A DNA stretch of 29,279 bases, taken from the NCBI GenBank assembly GCA_018398765.1, contig JAHBMJ010001524.1:1-29279 (forward strand), written 5' to 3'. The notes below the pieces were generated by a model. That model searched no databases. It was not told where the DNA came from and saw only the letters and a list, made by a program, of their open reading frames with translations. Below are positions 1-11,834 of the stretch, piece after piece. The stretch's first letter is position 1, and each line of letters begins with the position of its first letter. A program made the translations under genes and the position numbers. This DNA comes from Chromera velia. Its lineage: Eukaryota; Sar; Chromeraceae.

Positions 1-42
1 ACCGCCCGTCCAGATGGACAAAATGCGTGTGCGTGTATGTAT

Positions 43-44
<2 letters not shown>

Positions 45-79
<35 letters not shown>
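45..79. repeat. (GT)n microsatellite
   Basis: Seventeen uninterrupted GT units on the plus strand, inside the inferred LSm1 intron. Confidence 0.95.
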
Positions 80-80
<1 letters not shown>

Positions 81-305
81 CTGCTCACAGGTATAAGGAC
101 CTGCAAGGAAATGCCTCCTTTGAGGAAACGAGAAAAGATCACAGGCTATTCGAAAATAACCAGGAGGATTTCGTCACACGTCGTTGCCATCATATTGGCC
201 ATAGGTTGAACTCGCACCCCTTGTTGAGACAGACTATATGTTTCTTCTTCTCCCTTCTTTTCTTCATGGACAGACAGACAGACAGACAGAGAGCAAAAAA
301 CAAAG

Positions 306-673
306 CGAGAAAGGAAGGAATAAAAGACGGAAGGAGGGAAGAAAGAAAGAAAAGAAAAGAAAGAAAGAAAGAAAGAAAAAGAAAGAAAGAAAGAAAGAAA
401 GAAAGGAAGGAAGGAAGGAAGAAAGGAAGGAAGGAAGGAAGGAAGGAAGAAAGGAAGGAAGAAAGGAAGAAAGGAAGAAAGGAAGAAAGGAAGAAAGGAA
501 GAAAGGAAGAAAGGAAGAAAGGAAGGAAGGAAGGAAGGAAGGAAGGAATAAAAAGACGGAAGGAAGGAAGCAAGGAAGGAAGGAAGGAAGGAAGCAAGGA
601 AGGAAGAAAGGAAGCAAGGAAGGAAGAAAGGAAGGAAGGAAGGAAGGGAGGAAGGAAGGAAGGAAGGAAGGAC
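306..673. repeat. Long purine tract, (GGAA)n/(GAAA)n
   Basis: Nearly uninterrupted A/G sequence of about 370 bases made of GAAA, GGAA and GGAAGAAA units. It generates several long artefactual open frames (KKERKKGRKEGR on plus, [10 protein letters not shown] on minus). On the LSm1 sense strand it is a polypyrimidine run. Such tracts can form triplex DNA. Confidence 0.95.
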
Positions 674-791
674 GGATGTATTACACAAGGGACGGAAAGA
701 CGTTTGGAAAGGCGAGCAACGGCATAAAACCAAACAGGTTGATAGAGCGGAGACGCCCCCCCCTCTTGACGCTGCCCTTCGCGCGACTTAC

Positions 792-940
792 TCAAAGCAC
801 CGAAGCCATCCAACAAACTTTCTTCCATCTCTGAGAAGGACGATAAGCCGCTTGTCAAGTTCTTCTTCAAGACTACTCATCCAGTGGGGTATCTTGTGCA
901 CCCCTGCCCCCGCAAATTCCTCCAGCTGGTGGTCAACCAT
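792..940 (-). CDS. LSM1: LSm1-like Sm-family protein, first exon (5' partial gene)
   Basis: In eukaryotes LSm1 is the subunit that makes the cytoplasmic Lsm1-7 ring, which binds 3' ends of deadenylated mRNA and promotes decapping. The exon reads 49 codons from an ATG at 940, with an in-frame stop just upstream, so this start is well supported. It ends with the split codon GA before a consensus donor gtaagt at 791-786. Residues 24-49 (SLEEELDKRLIVLLRDGR, then KFVGWLRCF) match the Sm1 motif; the VLLRDGR-x3-G-x-LR form is the one typical of LSm1 rather than LSm8 or SmB. The next family residues would be D-Q-F-A-N, which fits the split GA codon. The Sm2 motif and C-terminal tail are not found in 1-791 and presumably lie beyond the left edge. 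Family assignment is strong; the specific LSm1 call is good but rests on one exon. Confidence 0.8.
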
Positions 941-1653
941 CGTGGTTCAGATTTCAATTAATGGGAATCTAAAACAAGGCAGCTCACGAGATATACAAGT
1001 GGCGGCACACTGAACAGCTTCCAGAGGCACAGAGCTACTCTTGAGGGACGATGCCCCTGATCTGCCTCTCGCTTGGAGAGAACGCGTAGAGCAAGATTGA
1101 AGATCAGTATGGGAAGTTGTCTCTGTGAGAGACTGCAGACAGTAGGCAAGAATTGCTTTTATTTTTCTTTCCTGTCCTTTGCTCTGCGTCTTCCACAAAC
1201 GTGTGCGAAGAGCTTCTATCAAGAAGAAGCCAGCTGCAGCTAGATTTGAATCCATGGAATGTCAAAGAAACCAAGACTCAGTGCTGGGGGGTCAAACTCA
1301 GTGGGTCGAATGCCTCTGACGAATCTCCAAGACAATCCAAGAGACGGCATGCGTGCAAGCCGGAGACGGCCATGACAAATTCGGATTCGAATTCGGGTGC
1401 GTGCACATGTTTCTGACCTTTGACCATGCACGTACTTTCGATCAAGAGATTCAACCCTCCGACATCCTCCAACTATATCTCCGACTTGCTGATTCCATGC
1501 ACTGCATGCAATTCTCTGACAGGTCACATTCTGATAAGCCGTGCTCCATTGAATTCTGCCGTCGCCTCTGACTCGTATGTGCGTTTCTTTCACTGCCTGA
1601 CCAAACATGCAGCATGAGAATATTGTGAGACTAAGAAGCCAGGAGACTCAAGG
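941..1653. promoter_or_regulatory. Divergent intergenic region between LSm1 and importin-9
   Basis: About 710 bases separate the two start codons, which face away from each other, so promoters and 5' UTRs of both genes must lie here. No TATA box or other named element is convincing. Short open frames on both strands lack splice context and family resemblance. It is free of long simple repeats, unlike the introns on either side. Confidence 0.5.
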
Positions 1654-4600
1654 ATGACGGACGTCCGCTCGCAGATGATGCAGCTGCTGGCAGGGCTGGC
1701 GTCCGGTGACGGGCCCACCAGGACAGCTGCAGAGAACATTTTGGACTCTCAGGGCAAACAACCCGGGTTCCTTGCTGAGATGGCCCACATAGCGATCTAC
1801 CCAGACCCGGATCCCGCACACGCAGGCTCCCGACTTCTTGCTGCGGTCCTATGCAAACGTCTGGTCAGTCTGAGTGGGTGTTCGTCAGCGACGGGTGACC
1901 CTTTTGTAAATGCGGGGTGGAAGTAGGAATTTTATTTGTTTTTATTTTCTGCAGGTGAAAGACGGCTGGACAACCCTCAGTGAGGCAGAGAAGATGCAAG
2001 TGAAAGGCCTTCTCCTCGAGTCCGGTATTTCGCACAGGGAAAAACCCATCCGTACCGCCCTCCATGTCGCAATCGCAAAAATTGCGGACGAGTGCAGTCT
2101 CCCTCAAGGGTGGCCCGAGCTGATTGCCCTCATTGGCGGTTTGATTCAGCAGAACAGACAGACAGACACGATGACATCGCCAGAACAGAGGGCCGAACAA
2201 AGGAGGACTATGGAATGCGGGCTGGAGTGTCTGGTGGTCATGCTGGAAGAGTGTGATCGACTGGCAGCATCGCTGGCTCCTCATATGGACGCACTCTTCT
2301 ACCTTGCCTCAGGGGTGGGTGGGTGAGGGACGGGTGCATTTTCTGTTGGAGTGTTTGATACGCAACAGTGTCCCGTCTCCTAGTTTGATCAGGTCATAAA
2401 TATTCGTCACAGCTGCTGTGCGTCATCTCATTTGTTTTTGGGCCTGTCCAGTGCCTCGGTTCTCCTTTTTCCACTTTGTAAGTGCGGTGCTTCTCTCCTG
2501 TGGATACAAAAAAGTCTCCTGAATTCTCTGAAGTTACTTGGACCGTATCTTCCAGTAGCGGCCATCTCTCGAAATGCTTCACAGGCCAGACAGCCGCAAA
2601 GATGGGCAGGCAGAGATGCGGCGTTTTCTTTATCGGTGCTCAAATCCCCCCTCCTTCCTTCGCTCGTCGACCTGATTCCTCATTCGAGGCTCCTTCTTTC
2701 TCTCTCGATAGATCCGCCACTCTCTCCGCACGGTTGCGTACATCCAATCCTGGCACAATCCTGGCACTGCATCTGCTTCTTGATTTTTGTTTTTCTTCCT
2801 CAAATCTTTCCTGCTTTTCTTTGAACATCTTTCCGGACGCTCATTCCTGCAGGACGGCAGCACCCCAGCCATCACAAGACGATGTGTGAACGTCTACAGG
2901 TCGACAATCACCATCTTGATCCTCAGCGAGGAAAAACAAATCCTCAAAGACACGGTGGGTGGGTGGGTGGGTCAGTTGTCAGGGCGTCAGCCGATCTGGC
3001 CAGCTGTCTCTGCTGTGTGTCTTTGCATGTATGTGGTTGTGCGCATGAGAGTGCTTTTGTCCGGGTGAGCACCCATCCGCGTGTTCGACTGTGTGCGCAG
3101 ATCTTCCCTTCGCTCGAGAAATGGACTCAACTGATCGAGCACGTCATCACTTCTCTCCAATCGTCGTATGCGGATCTGGAGGCCTTCAGAACCTCATTTG
3201 CCGCGGTGAAACTCCTGAAGGCCCTAGTTGAGAACAGAGGAACAGACGTGAAGGTGAAGACACAGGCAGCAGGAGTACTACACGGGATCCTCTCTTTCCT
3301 CGAGAGATATGCACCGCAGTATGAAGCAATGGTGGTCAGTATAGAAAGTCATGACAAATCGGGGGGGACTGAATGATGATGAACTGAAGAGAGAATAGCC
3401 ACACACACACGACAAAACATGCAGTGACGTGTGAAGCGATAGGGGACAGTCGGTCGGTCACCCTCTTCTGCCGCCCCCCCCCCCACCCCCCTCTGTGTGT
3501 GTGTGTGTGTGTGTGTGGGCGCGCGCGTGTGCGCGCGTGTGCGTGTAAGTGAGTTTGTGCGTGTAAGTGAGTGTGTGCGTGTAAGTGCGTGTGTGCGTGT
3601 AAGTGTGTGTGTGTAAATGTGTGTGTATGTGTGTGTGTGTGTGTGTATGTTTGTACCAATCATTCGATGATTCCGTTCCCCGCCTCTGTGGGGGTCCCTT
3701 CAGGTAAACGCAGAGGAGGGGGGAATCGAGGAGGACGAGGAAGGGGGGCCCCAGGCGTTCCTCATGCAGGCCATGGAGATGATGGCAACGATGGCCCTGA
3801 AGCCAGGCCACAGGAAGGCGATCAAGGGGAAGATACAGCCATCCCTTCTTCTCTTCGCACAGTACATGCAGCTGTCGAGTGCGCAGGTGGGTGCCGCTGT
3901 CGGCCTAGGTGTATTTTTGAGAGGAGGGTGAGACAAGCACTTTAATTCAATATTGTGCTCGTTGCGCCTCTGCAGTGGAGGGTCCAAGTCTGCAGACACG
4001 GGATGGCATCACGGGATTTGGTTGGAGAAATGCTGGGGGAGAAGTTGGAGGAAAGAAAGGGGGGTGCTGACATTTGTTTCTGGGTGTGGGGCGAATACGG
4101 AAAGGGACGAGCGAAGTTCCTCAAAGGAAGGGAGGTAAAACTCATGATTTGCATTTTGCAGTCCTCTCACGCGAGCCAAACGACTTCCAGGGCACTTCTA
4201 CCAGAGTCTGGATGCAACTGTGCGAGTATGTGTGCGAATGCAATGCAGGTCTCTGCGTGGGCTGCGGACCCGAACGAGTTTCTTCTGAATGAGGACGATG
4301 AGAGACTAGACATCAACGTGCGGTATGTCTGTATGTATGTCTGTGTTTCTTCCATGATTTTCTGTCTTTCTGCGCCGATGTACATGTATGCATTCAAGTC
4401 GACTTTTCTCCCTCCATGTGTATCTCTCTTGGCAGCTGGTCTTGTGGCAGTTGCTCGGTCTCGACGTGCAGAAGCGTATTTCTTTCTGCTCACTGGTTTG
4501 TCATTTTGCGATTCACATTTGATAGACGTAGGTGGCCGACGCGGATGCTTCCTTGCCATCTAAATGACCTCCCCCCCTCCCTGAATTCACTCCTCCACAC

Positions 4601-6951
4601 ACACACTGCATGCAGGAAGACTGCGGAATCTTTGATCGACGCTTTCTTTGAAGAATTCGAAAACGAAACGCTCAACGGAGTCGTGGCTGCAGCCATGCGG
4701 ATGGTCGCTTTGGCAGAAGAGAAGAACGGAAACGGAAACCCATTCTGGTGGAAGTACTACGAAGTCAGTCAGTCAGTTGTCAGTCGGCAGCTAGAGAAAT
4801 CATGGTGCTGCACTTACTCTCCATCCACTTCTTCTCCGGTGATTCTAAACTGATGGCGTCAAGTGAATGTGGATGAAATGAATCCGAACGGCCATCTTTT
4901 TCTTTTTTCTTTTTCTTCTTGGAGGTCTGCTCGAGCACTCGTTTCGTCCTTCCTTCCCTCCTTCTTTCTGTACTTCTCTTTCATCTATCTCTGCCCTGGC
5001 ACCTCGGCCTCTTTCTTTCTGCCCTTTTTTCCACTCCCATCCCTCTGCATTTTTGTCGGAAACCCCTTCCTCCTCTCCCAAAATGCATGCATGCACCCAC
5101 GTGTGCCCGCAGGTTGCTTTGAAGATGATCAGCATCATCGGGGACTGTCTGGAGGCACCTGACGAGGTCCCCCCTCAGGTCCTCGAGGGAGTGGCGAAGA
5201 TCATCGGGCAATTGGGCAACGCCGTCAGCGGGCCCCATGTGCCTCTCTTCCTCAGGTCTGCGTGCATGCATGCATGCATGTGCGCACTGGCGTGCGTTTT
5301 GTCAAGGGTGCGGCATCGGACAGTCACAGAACATGGAGGGAAGGAAGGGACAATATGTTTTTCCCCCTGTGTCGCCGTATCTCCATTCTTTCCCTCTTGC
5401 GTGAGTTGATTCATCCATTCACTTACCTGTTCGTTCAATTTGTTTGTGCAGGGCGCGAGCGTTTTTGACAGCGCAAAAGCTTCGGAATTTCATCGTGGCC
5501 AGGTTTGCGGGGGACGTGGATTCAATTCTCCTCGTTGCCGCGCAGGGGGTGGCTCCAGAAAATAATATGGTCTTGCGGGTCTGTGCAATGCGGGCTTTCT
5601 GCAGCTTTCTTGGACACGCGTCCATGGTCAGGCGGATAGGCAGGCAGCTACGCTCTTTTTGTCCAGCTTTTGTATGTTATTTCTCTTTCCCCCTCTTTTC
5701 CTGTTTCCTTCTTTTCTGACTACTCCCACGAGGCCCACACACGAAAATAAAGAAGCTGCATTCGGATAGGCTCCTTCTACCTTCTTTTCTCCCGTTCTGC
5801 TCCCTGCGTGGGCGTCTCTTTTGAAACGCCTGGTTGCGTGCTTCAAAAAATGGGGGGAGAGGTGCAAAGTTTCTGCTTTGCGGTTTTGATTTCTTTCGAT
5901 CCTCTGGTGCTGTCTATCTCCATCCCTTTTTGCTGCACGCGAATTTCCTTCGCGTTCTTTCTTCATGCAGGCTGCCCGATCGGCGGCATTCCAGGAAAGC
6001 AGGGTGGCAACTTCAATAGCCGAAATTCTCTCACAGGCTACCGATGATGTCCTCCACTTGGCGATGGACGTGCGTTTTTGCGTTTTTTTGCTTGGTTGTT
6101 CATCTGTTGCTTTCCCACGGTGGTTCGTTTCTGCCTTTCTCTCTTTGCGTAACTTCACTGATTCACTGGTTCGTTCATCCATTTGTTCCTTCCTTCCTTC
6201 CTTTCCTCGCCCACCCCCGGTACGTCCTCTTTGTTTGAGAAGTTTCTCAAGTTCTTTGTTTTTCATTTCATGTACTTAACTTCCCTTTCTTGACTATTCT
6301 GCACGATGGAGACAGAAACAAAACCTGAGTTCCATCTGTGTGCTCGTCTCTTATTACACTCACTTCGCCTCAATTTTTTCGTGTTTTTCTCTTCTCTCAT
6401 GCCAATTCTGTCCTCCAGGCTCTGTCAGCGCTCGTGAAGCACTGCCCAGCAGAGGTCGCAGCTGTGGAGGAGTCCTTCTCCCCTATCGTCCTTAACGTCT
6501 GGGCGGCTGCTTCGAACGACCCTCTCGTCCAGTTGGCATTTCAGTCCTTTGTTGCAAGCGCCTGTGCGTCCAGCGATGCACTTCGACGGTCGTTGGAGAA
6601 CAGACTGATTCCCCGAATCCTGAGGGTGTTCCAACTTCACGCGGAATTGAGAGATCAAACAGTGGGGGGGGCAGGGACAGCGGCGGGAGGGGCAACAGGG
6701 ACAGGAGGGGATGGGGGGCAAGGGGGAGATGATGATGGTTTTTCGTTGGGGGTGTGCGTTGATGTCCTTTCGACTTTGCTGAAGAGAGCAGACGTGCCCT
6801 TGAGTGACCCCTTTTGGGCCTCTTTTGAGCTTTTAATGAAGGTCGGTCTCCTTCAATACTGCTGCCTCTGTGTGTTTGCATGCGCCTTGTGGCTAAATTA
6901 AATTATCTGGGCAGCGAAGGAAGAAAGGGCAGTCTCAGTATGTCACCCCCC

Positions 6952-6994
<43 letters not shown>

Positions 6995-8177
6995 GCGTGT
7001 GTGTGTGTGTGTGTGTGAAAATTTCCGTGTGCGCATTGACGCATGTTCAGGTAGGACGGACCAGAAAGAACGTGAAACGGTTGTATGGATGAATGAGGAG
7101 AGCTAAGGCAAACGGATTTCGTTGCAGTGAGAGAAGAAAGGGGGCTGCAGAATTTGAGTCGACTCAAAAAACTCAGCAGACTGCACCGGGAACTCCTGGT
7201 TTCCGGAAGGATGGCACCCCCCAAAAAAGTCTGTGGCGCTTACTTGTAGATACGTGACGCACGCCTCTTGTTCCCTCTCACTGCGCTTATTGATTTCATC
7301 AAAATATTAACTAACGTGCAGATCGCAATGAGTTTTGAGGAGTCTTCTTTCCTTCAGAGTGCCTGTGAAGTTTTCTTGTTGGTCATCCTCAGGGCGGCTG
7401 ACCGGGTTCGGCAAGCAGGGCATCTGGCGGCGTTTCTCCAGTTTGCAGAAAGAATGCTAAGCCCTGGAATGGACGACCGCGCGTGTCTATTTGTTGGGCC
7501 TCTTCTGACAGTCTTCATTCGCAATTTTGCAGCGGAACTGGGATCTCAGCTAGTGAACGGAATTTTGCGGGCGTGTGCAGATCGACTGCTGAGATCTGAA
7601 ATGCCGGCGTTGCAGCAGAATCTGTTGGTGGTTTTTGGGTGTTTCTTGAACCAGTCCTGCAGTGAGGTGGCTGCTCTCCTGGAGGCGATTCGGATAGACC
7701 ACGCGGGGGAAACTCTGAATGGCCTCGAGGCAGTCATCGCAGTCTGGTGCATGAACACGGAATGCCTTGCATCGCAGTGAGTTGACTGATGTCGGGCGAG
7801 AGAGAACCTGAGGGAAGGGGGGAAACAACGAAGAAGAAGCACATGGCAGATCCCTGCTCTCCTTCTCTTTCTTTCTCTGCTACATGAATCCTCGACCCTT
7901 CTGCCTTGGCTCTGCCTTTCTTCTGCCTGTCTCTGCAGCATGTCTTTGTCGAGTTGATTCGTTCTGCATACTGTTTCTTGTGCTTCTGCTCGTGCTTATT
8001 CTGCTTCTGCTGCTGTGTGCAGGTATTCGCGCAACGTGACGTACTCTGCATTGACGAAGTTGTTGCAGACAGAGGAAGAGAGACTGGTGCGGGTGAGGGC
8101 AAAGAAACCCGTGCCTCTGCAGGTGTGTCTCTTGATCGTTCTCTCTTCTTTTTCTGGCTGTCTCTTTTTCTTCTGTC

Positions 8178-8209
<32 letters not shown>

Positions 8210-9025
8210 CGCGTGAGATCAACGAGTGTTTGCGGGACTGTGCGTGCGTGTGCGTTGCGGGCTCCGTACCTTTCCGTATTCTGTTCGTCTTTGATTCAGT
8301 TTTGCTCATTTCGTGAGGACAACAAAATAGAGGGGTACAGAATTCTTTCTGGCTGAAATTTTTTCTGTCTCTCATGCAGATTGTGGAAGTTCTAGCAAAA
8401 GCGCTTCGAGAAGAGAACAAGGGGTTGAGGTTGAAGGTTGAAAGGGAGGAGAGGAGAAGGAAACACAGGGATCAGCAACAGAGGGACAGAGGGTCGGCAT
8501 CTCTGGATGCAGAAGAAGACGACTGGGTGGACGAAGACGATGAAACAGTCGGAATGAGTCAGTCAGTCAGTCAGTCTATCAGGCGGGCGGGGGAGCAGTG
8601 AGAGAATTGAAGGAAGACGCTCTGTGGTTGTGTCGGTAAGTAGAGGGGAAACTTCGTGTGAAGGTTGCGCATGGTTCGCTCTCCACCCACGAGAAAGGGG
8701 TTAGACAGATGGTGTTTTTATTCATTGGCTCAGAAACACAGATGGATGGATGGATGCATGCATGCATGGAGGGATGCATGGATGGAGGGATGGATGGATG
8801 AATGAATGGATGGATGGATGGAATGAAGGTAGCTTTTGGAGGCTGTACTGTCTTGTTTGACTGGAGTAGTCACTCAATGACCAAACACCAGACGAGAGAG
8901 AAATAATGGGCCTTGCTGGGGGCCGTTCCTTTGTGTAAAGGGTTTTGTGCGCAGACAGTTCGCGGGCAACACAAATTGTATTCAACACTTCTGGAGTCTT
9001 TCGTTGCTGTGTTTGCCCTCTCTCC

Positions 9026-9098
<73 letters not shown>

Positions 9099-9561
9099 CC
9101 CTCCCATTGCTTTCTCCCCCCCTTTCTCCCTTTTTGCTTTCTCTCTCAGGCGGCCTTGCGGGTCTGCACAACGAGGACGACCCCAACTGGCGCGCTCTGA
9201 TGGAGAACTGGGACGATGACGACGACGACGATGACTGGGGAGGGAAAATGACGCCTGAGAATGACGCATTTCGGGCAATGGAGAAGGAGGATCCGCTGTT
9301 TAGCATGGATCTGCAGGTGAGCAAAGCATGTTTGTCTGTCTACCTGTTTCTTCGACTCCTCAGTTTATGAGGTAATGACAAGGTTGAGACAGAAAGGGGA
9401 AAAAAGGGAAACAAATGTCTGGAGGGACTGTCTGTCTATGTGGATGAAGTGAAATTAAAGGGATGAATCCTCGCTGCGAGTCTGTCAGCCTGTAGGAGAG
9501 AAAGGACACTCTTGTCTGTCTCTCTATCTGAGATTGAGGAAAGAGATAGAAACACATCCTG

Positions 9562-9592
<31 letters not shown>

Positions 9593-10002
9593 TTGTTTGT
9601 TTGTTTGCTCATTTTGTTTTGTTTTGTTTTGTCTGTTTTCGAAAGATACCATATTGTGTGCCTGCCTGTCTGTCTGTCTGTCTGAGTCTGTCTGTCTGTC
9701 AGGGGTGGTACGGGATGATGGCAATGAGCTCTGTGTGGGATGGGTGGGTGGGTGGGTGGGTGAGTGCATGGATTCATGGGTTTGGTGGGTACATTTCTCC
9801 TTTGCTGCTGTGCTTGCAGGCCGAACTATTTCGGTTACTTCAAGAGCTTGCGGGAAACGGGAACAAGTGGTTGCAGGCGCTTTCGGGTGAGGAGCAAACG
9901 AAACTGAAGGGAGCACTGGAGGATGCGACGGCTCTGAGACAGCGGTTGGAGTCAAACGCCCAGGGGGGGGGCGCGGGGGGGTCAATGGGAATTCCGCGGT
10001 AG
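1654..10002 (+). CDS. IPO9: Importin-9 / Kap114-type nuclear import receptor, 16 exons
   Basis: Karyopherin-beta receptor; family members carry histones, ribosomal proteins and TBP through nuclear pores under RanGTP control. Exons: 1654-1863, 1955-2314, 2853-2954, 3101-3334, 3704-3886, 4249-4322, 4616-4763, 5113-5255, 5452-5626, 5971-6069, 6419-6841, 7322-7776, 8023-8122, 8380-8557, 9150-9316, 9820-10002. They total 3234 nt (1077 aa; animal IPO9 is about 1040) and every junction keeps phase. The importin-beta N-terminal region is at about residues 15-110 (SRLLAAVLCKRL at the exon 1/2 joint). Importin-9 hallmarks are W-x-x-x-P-x-x-F in exon 6, FWWK in exon 7, GLAG plus acidic DDDDDDDD in exon 15, and DPLFSMDLQ leading into the C-terminal helix. 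Acidic loops lie near residues 305-317 and 945-1000. A Gly-rich insert at about 658-683 is lineage-specific. HEAT repeats are inferred from the family. Confidence 0.9.
1864..1954 (+). other. Importin-9 intron 1 (shortest clear intron, GTCAGT donor)
   Basis: A 91-nt phase-0 intron from gtcagt to a T-rich tract ending tctgcag. It joins AVLCKRL to VKDGWTTL, which is continuous importin-beta N-terminal sequence. It is the cleanest case for the unusual donor class because little room exists for another solution. Confidence 0.85.
3493..3654 (+). repeat. (GT)n and 20-bp GT-rich repeats in importin-9 intron 4
   Basis: A pure GT array is followed by units of about 20 bases containing gtgtgcgtgtaagtg, repeated about four times, then further GT/GTAT repeats. 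The unit contains GTAAGT and often GTAAGTGAGT, which are perfect donor consensus sequences. They lie between the used donor (3335) and the acceptor (3703). Confidence 0.9.
4764..4798 (+). repeat. GTCA repeats starting at the intron 7 donor of importin-9
   Basis: The intron begins with gtcagtcagtcagt, then gtcagtc again. The first repeat unit is the donor itself, placed by the conserved WWKYYE exon end and the reading frame. Confidence 0.8.
6955..7018 (+). repeat. (CT)n-(GT)n compound microsatellite in importin-9 intron 11
   Basis: A run of CT units passes directly into GT units. The same CT-then-GT order is found at 9030-9098 and 19336-19392, always in the sense orientation of the host gene. 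Confidence 0.95.
8558..8577 (+). repeat. GTCA repeats starting at the intron 14 donor of importin-9
   Basis: About five GTCA units start exactly at the donor inferred from frame: exon 14 ends ATG-A and exon 15 restores Ser followed by GLAG, a conserved importin-9 motif. Confidence 0.75.
8735..8822 (+). repeat. (GATG)n repeats in importin-9 intron 14
   Basis: Interrupted GATG/GATGCATG tetranucleotide array. Confidence 0.9.
9030..9098 (+). repeat. (CT)n-(GT)n compound microsatellite in importin-9 intron 14
   Basis: Uninterrupted CT units followed by GT units, ending about 50 bases before the acceptor at 9149. It may supply the polypyrimidine tract. Confidence 0.95.
9560..9702 (+). repeat. (CTGT)n / (GTTT)n repeats in importin-9 intron 15
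   Basis: CTGT units, then GTTT and GTTTT units, then more CTGT units. Noncoding; the apparent CLSVCLSV open frame is an artefact. Confidence 0.9.
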
Positions 10003-10085
10003 CACTGGGTGAGGCATGCAGGGATCAGAAACATTCTAAGAAGAGGTTCGATTCATCGGTTCAGCGAAATTACACTGGTAAAGTT

Positions 10086-10135
10086 AAGACGTGGGAATTC
10101 AATTAGGAAGAAGACGTGGGAATTCAATTAAGAAG
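10086..10135 (+). repeat. 25-bp direct repeat, two copies
   Basis: The block beginning aagacgtgggaattcaatta occurs at 10086 and 10111 with a single internal difference (g/a). It is followed by a second small duplication, gcgggagccta, near 10168-10192. Confidence 0.9.
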
Positions 10136-10571
10136 AGACTGTAGAGGAATGAAGCTTCAGGATTTTGCGGGAGCCTAGGGAGGCGGGAGCCTAATAGCAC
10201 CATGGATTCATCATTTGATACCATGACTCAGACTGGGAAATACCATGCGTCTAGCGTTGTGCTTGAATTGATGGGTCTAGAGAGCTTGAATGATAAAATT
10301 GAAATCTATGGTAACGATTTCACTTTAAACTGCTGTTTAAAAAGGTTGCCGCAGTATATTTATTTTAGCACTAAGATTCTATTGTTGAATATAATACTAG
10401 GCGTGGGGGGCATTGACTTAAAGTTTGTTCCTAGCGTCTGGCTTATGCGTCTTTCGTCTCTTCCTTCTGTCCTGGTTACTGCTCTCGCTGCTAGCTCTCT
10501 CTCTCATGCGACCTCATACTTGACGCTCCTCCATCCGAATGCCTTCTTCGGCATTTGCTAAGTACTTCCTA

Positions 10572-10796
<225 letters not shown>

Positions 10797-10904
10797 TTAT
10801 CATGATAAATAAATATTATATAACTCTCTAAACAACTGTTGCTTTTATGTTGTAAGGTGTTGCATATGGTTGTTATGTCTTGATGGAGGTCATCATCGAA
10901 AAGC

Positions 10905-10960
10905 AAAAAAAAAAAAAAAATTGCCCTGGAGACCGGTTTTTTTTTTTTTTTTTTTTTTTT
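10905..10960. repeat. Poly(A)16 and poly(T)24 facing each other
   Basis: Sixteen A residues (10905-10920), a 16-base spacer and 24 T residues (10937-10960). This is a perfect A/T inverted repeat between two convergent genes. It may be a hairpin, or two oligo(A) tails inserted head to head. Confidence 0.9.
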
Positions 10961-11259
10961 GAAAATTACCCCTAGGTGCATACCAGGCAGGGAAAAAAGT
11001 AGGTTATAAGGTTAAGTTATAAATTATTAATTTGCCGTCTATAGTTATGATAACCGGTCATAACAGGCGCTTAACCGGATTAACCGGTAAGAGCTGATAA
11101 ACACCAAATTAAAACTAGAAACAAATAATTTCAAACAAACAAAAATACTGAAAACATAACAGGACCGTTTTTAAACACAATTAAACAAATGTATATAGTA
11201 TAAACATAAACTAGGCAAACGGTGTTTTTTTGCGTGTTTTTTTGAGTGTTTTTTAAATA

Positions 11260-11799
11260 TTAGACCTGGAAGAAGGCCATACGATTATGGGGGATCATGA
11301 ACGCCAGCGTGAAGGCAGGAAAAACAAGCACTCCGCCCAGGATCTCCCAGAAAGTCTCTTTCTCGACAATCAGATGCCATAGGACGTGAGAGAGCTTTAG
11401 GGGCATCCATTTGATCACCAGAGAGAGAACCAAAGTGTATGCTGTCAAAGAACAACCCACAGAAATCAAAACCTGCACGCAAGTAAGAATTGAGACAGAA
11501 AGGAAAGGCAGGGAAGGAAAGAAAGGGTCAGTCAGTCAGACCCGGCCGGCGCATATCCATGAGGACTCCCTGCATGGGTGGGCCCGTCGTCGCTTTTGTA
11601 ACTCTGTCCGATCGGGCCTTCCTCCGCCAATCACAGGCCAACACGCTCATAAAAGAGAAAAGGAAGTCCCCTCAGATGTGGAAAAAACACACACATTCCA
11701 CGAGGATGAAAAACCGAGCTTGTAAAAGATTGAAATGATCAGACACAACTGCAAGTACTTATGCATGCAAGCCTTTTGGTCACAGGGTCACACTTAAAT

Positions 11800-11834
<35 letters not shown>

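Larger units (their letters stand above)
1..791 (-). other. LSm1 intron 1 (partial) filled with simple repeats
   Basis: Downstream of the donor at 791 no LSm1-like exon can be read on the minus strand to the window edge. The stretch holds a GT array at 45-79, CAGA repeats at about 269-292 and a long purine tract at 306-673. In the transcribed orientation the purine tract is a polypyrimidine TTCC/TTTC array. The segment 81-240 is unique sequence with no recognisable coding potential. Confidence 0.6.

Noticed and set aside
146-870. Long SFLPSFLP and KKERKEGR open frames
   Set aside because: Products of the purine tract. Only 940-792 carries family-specific residues.
3336-3811. HTHTHT and VCVCVC open frames
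   Set aside because: Translations of the GT array in importin-9 intron 4.
5421-5429. ACTTACCTG, identical to the 5' end of U1 snRNA
   Set aside because: A nine-base match inside an importin-9 intron, with no snRNA fold, Sm site or promoter around it. Likely chance.
10045-10054. GGTTCGATTC, a tRNA T-loop-like box
   Set aside because: No matching A box at the right distance and no acceptor-stem pairing.
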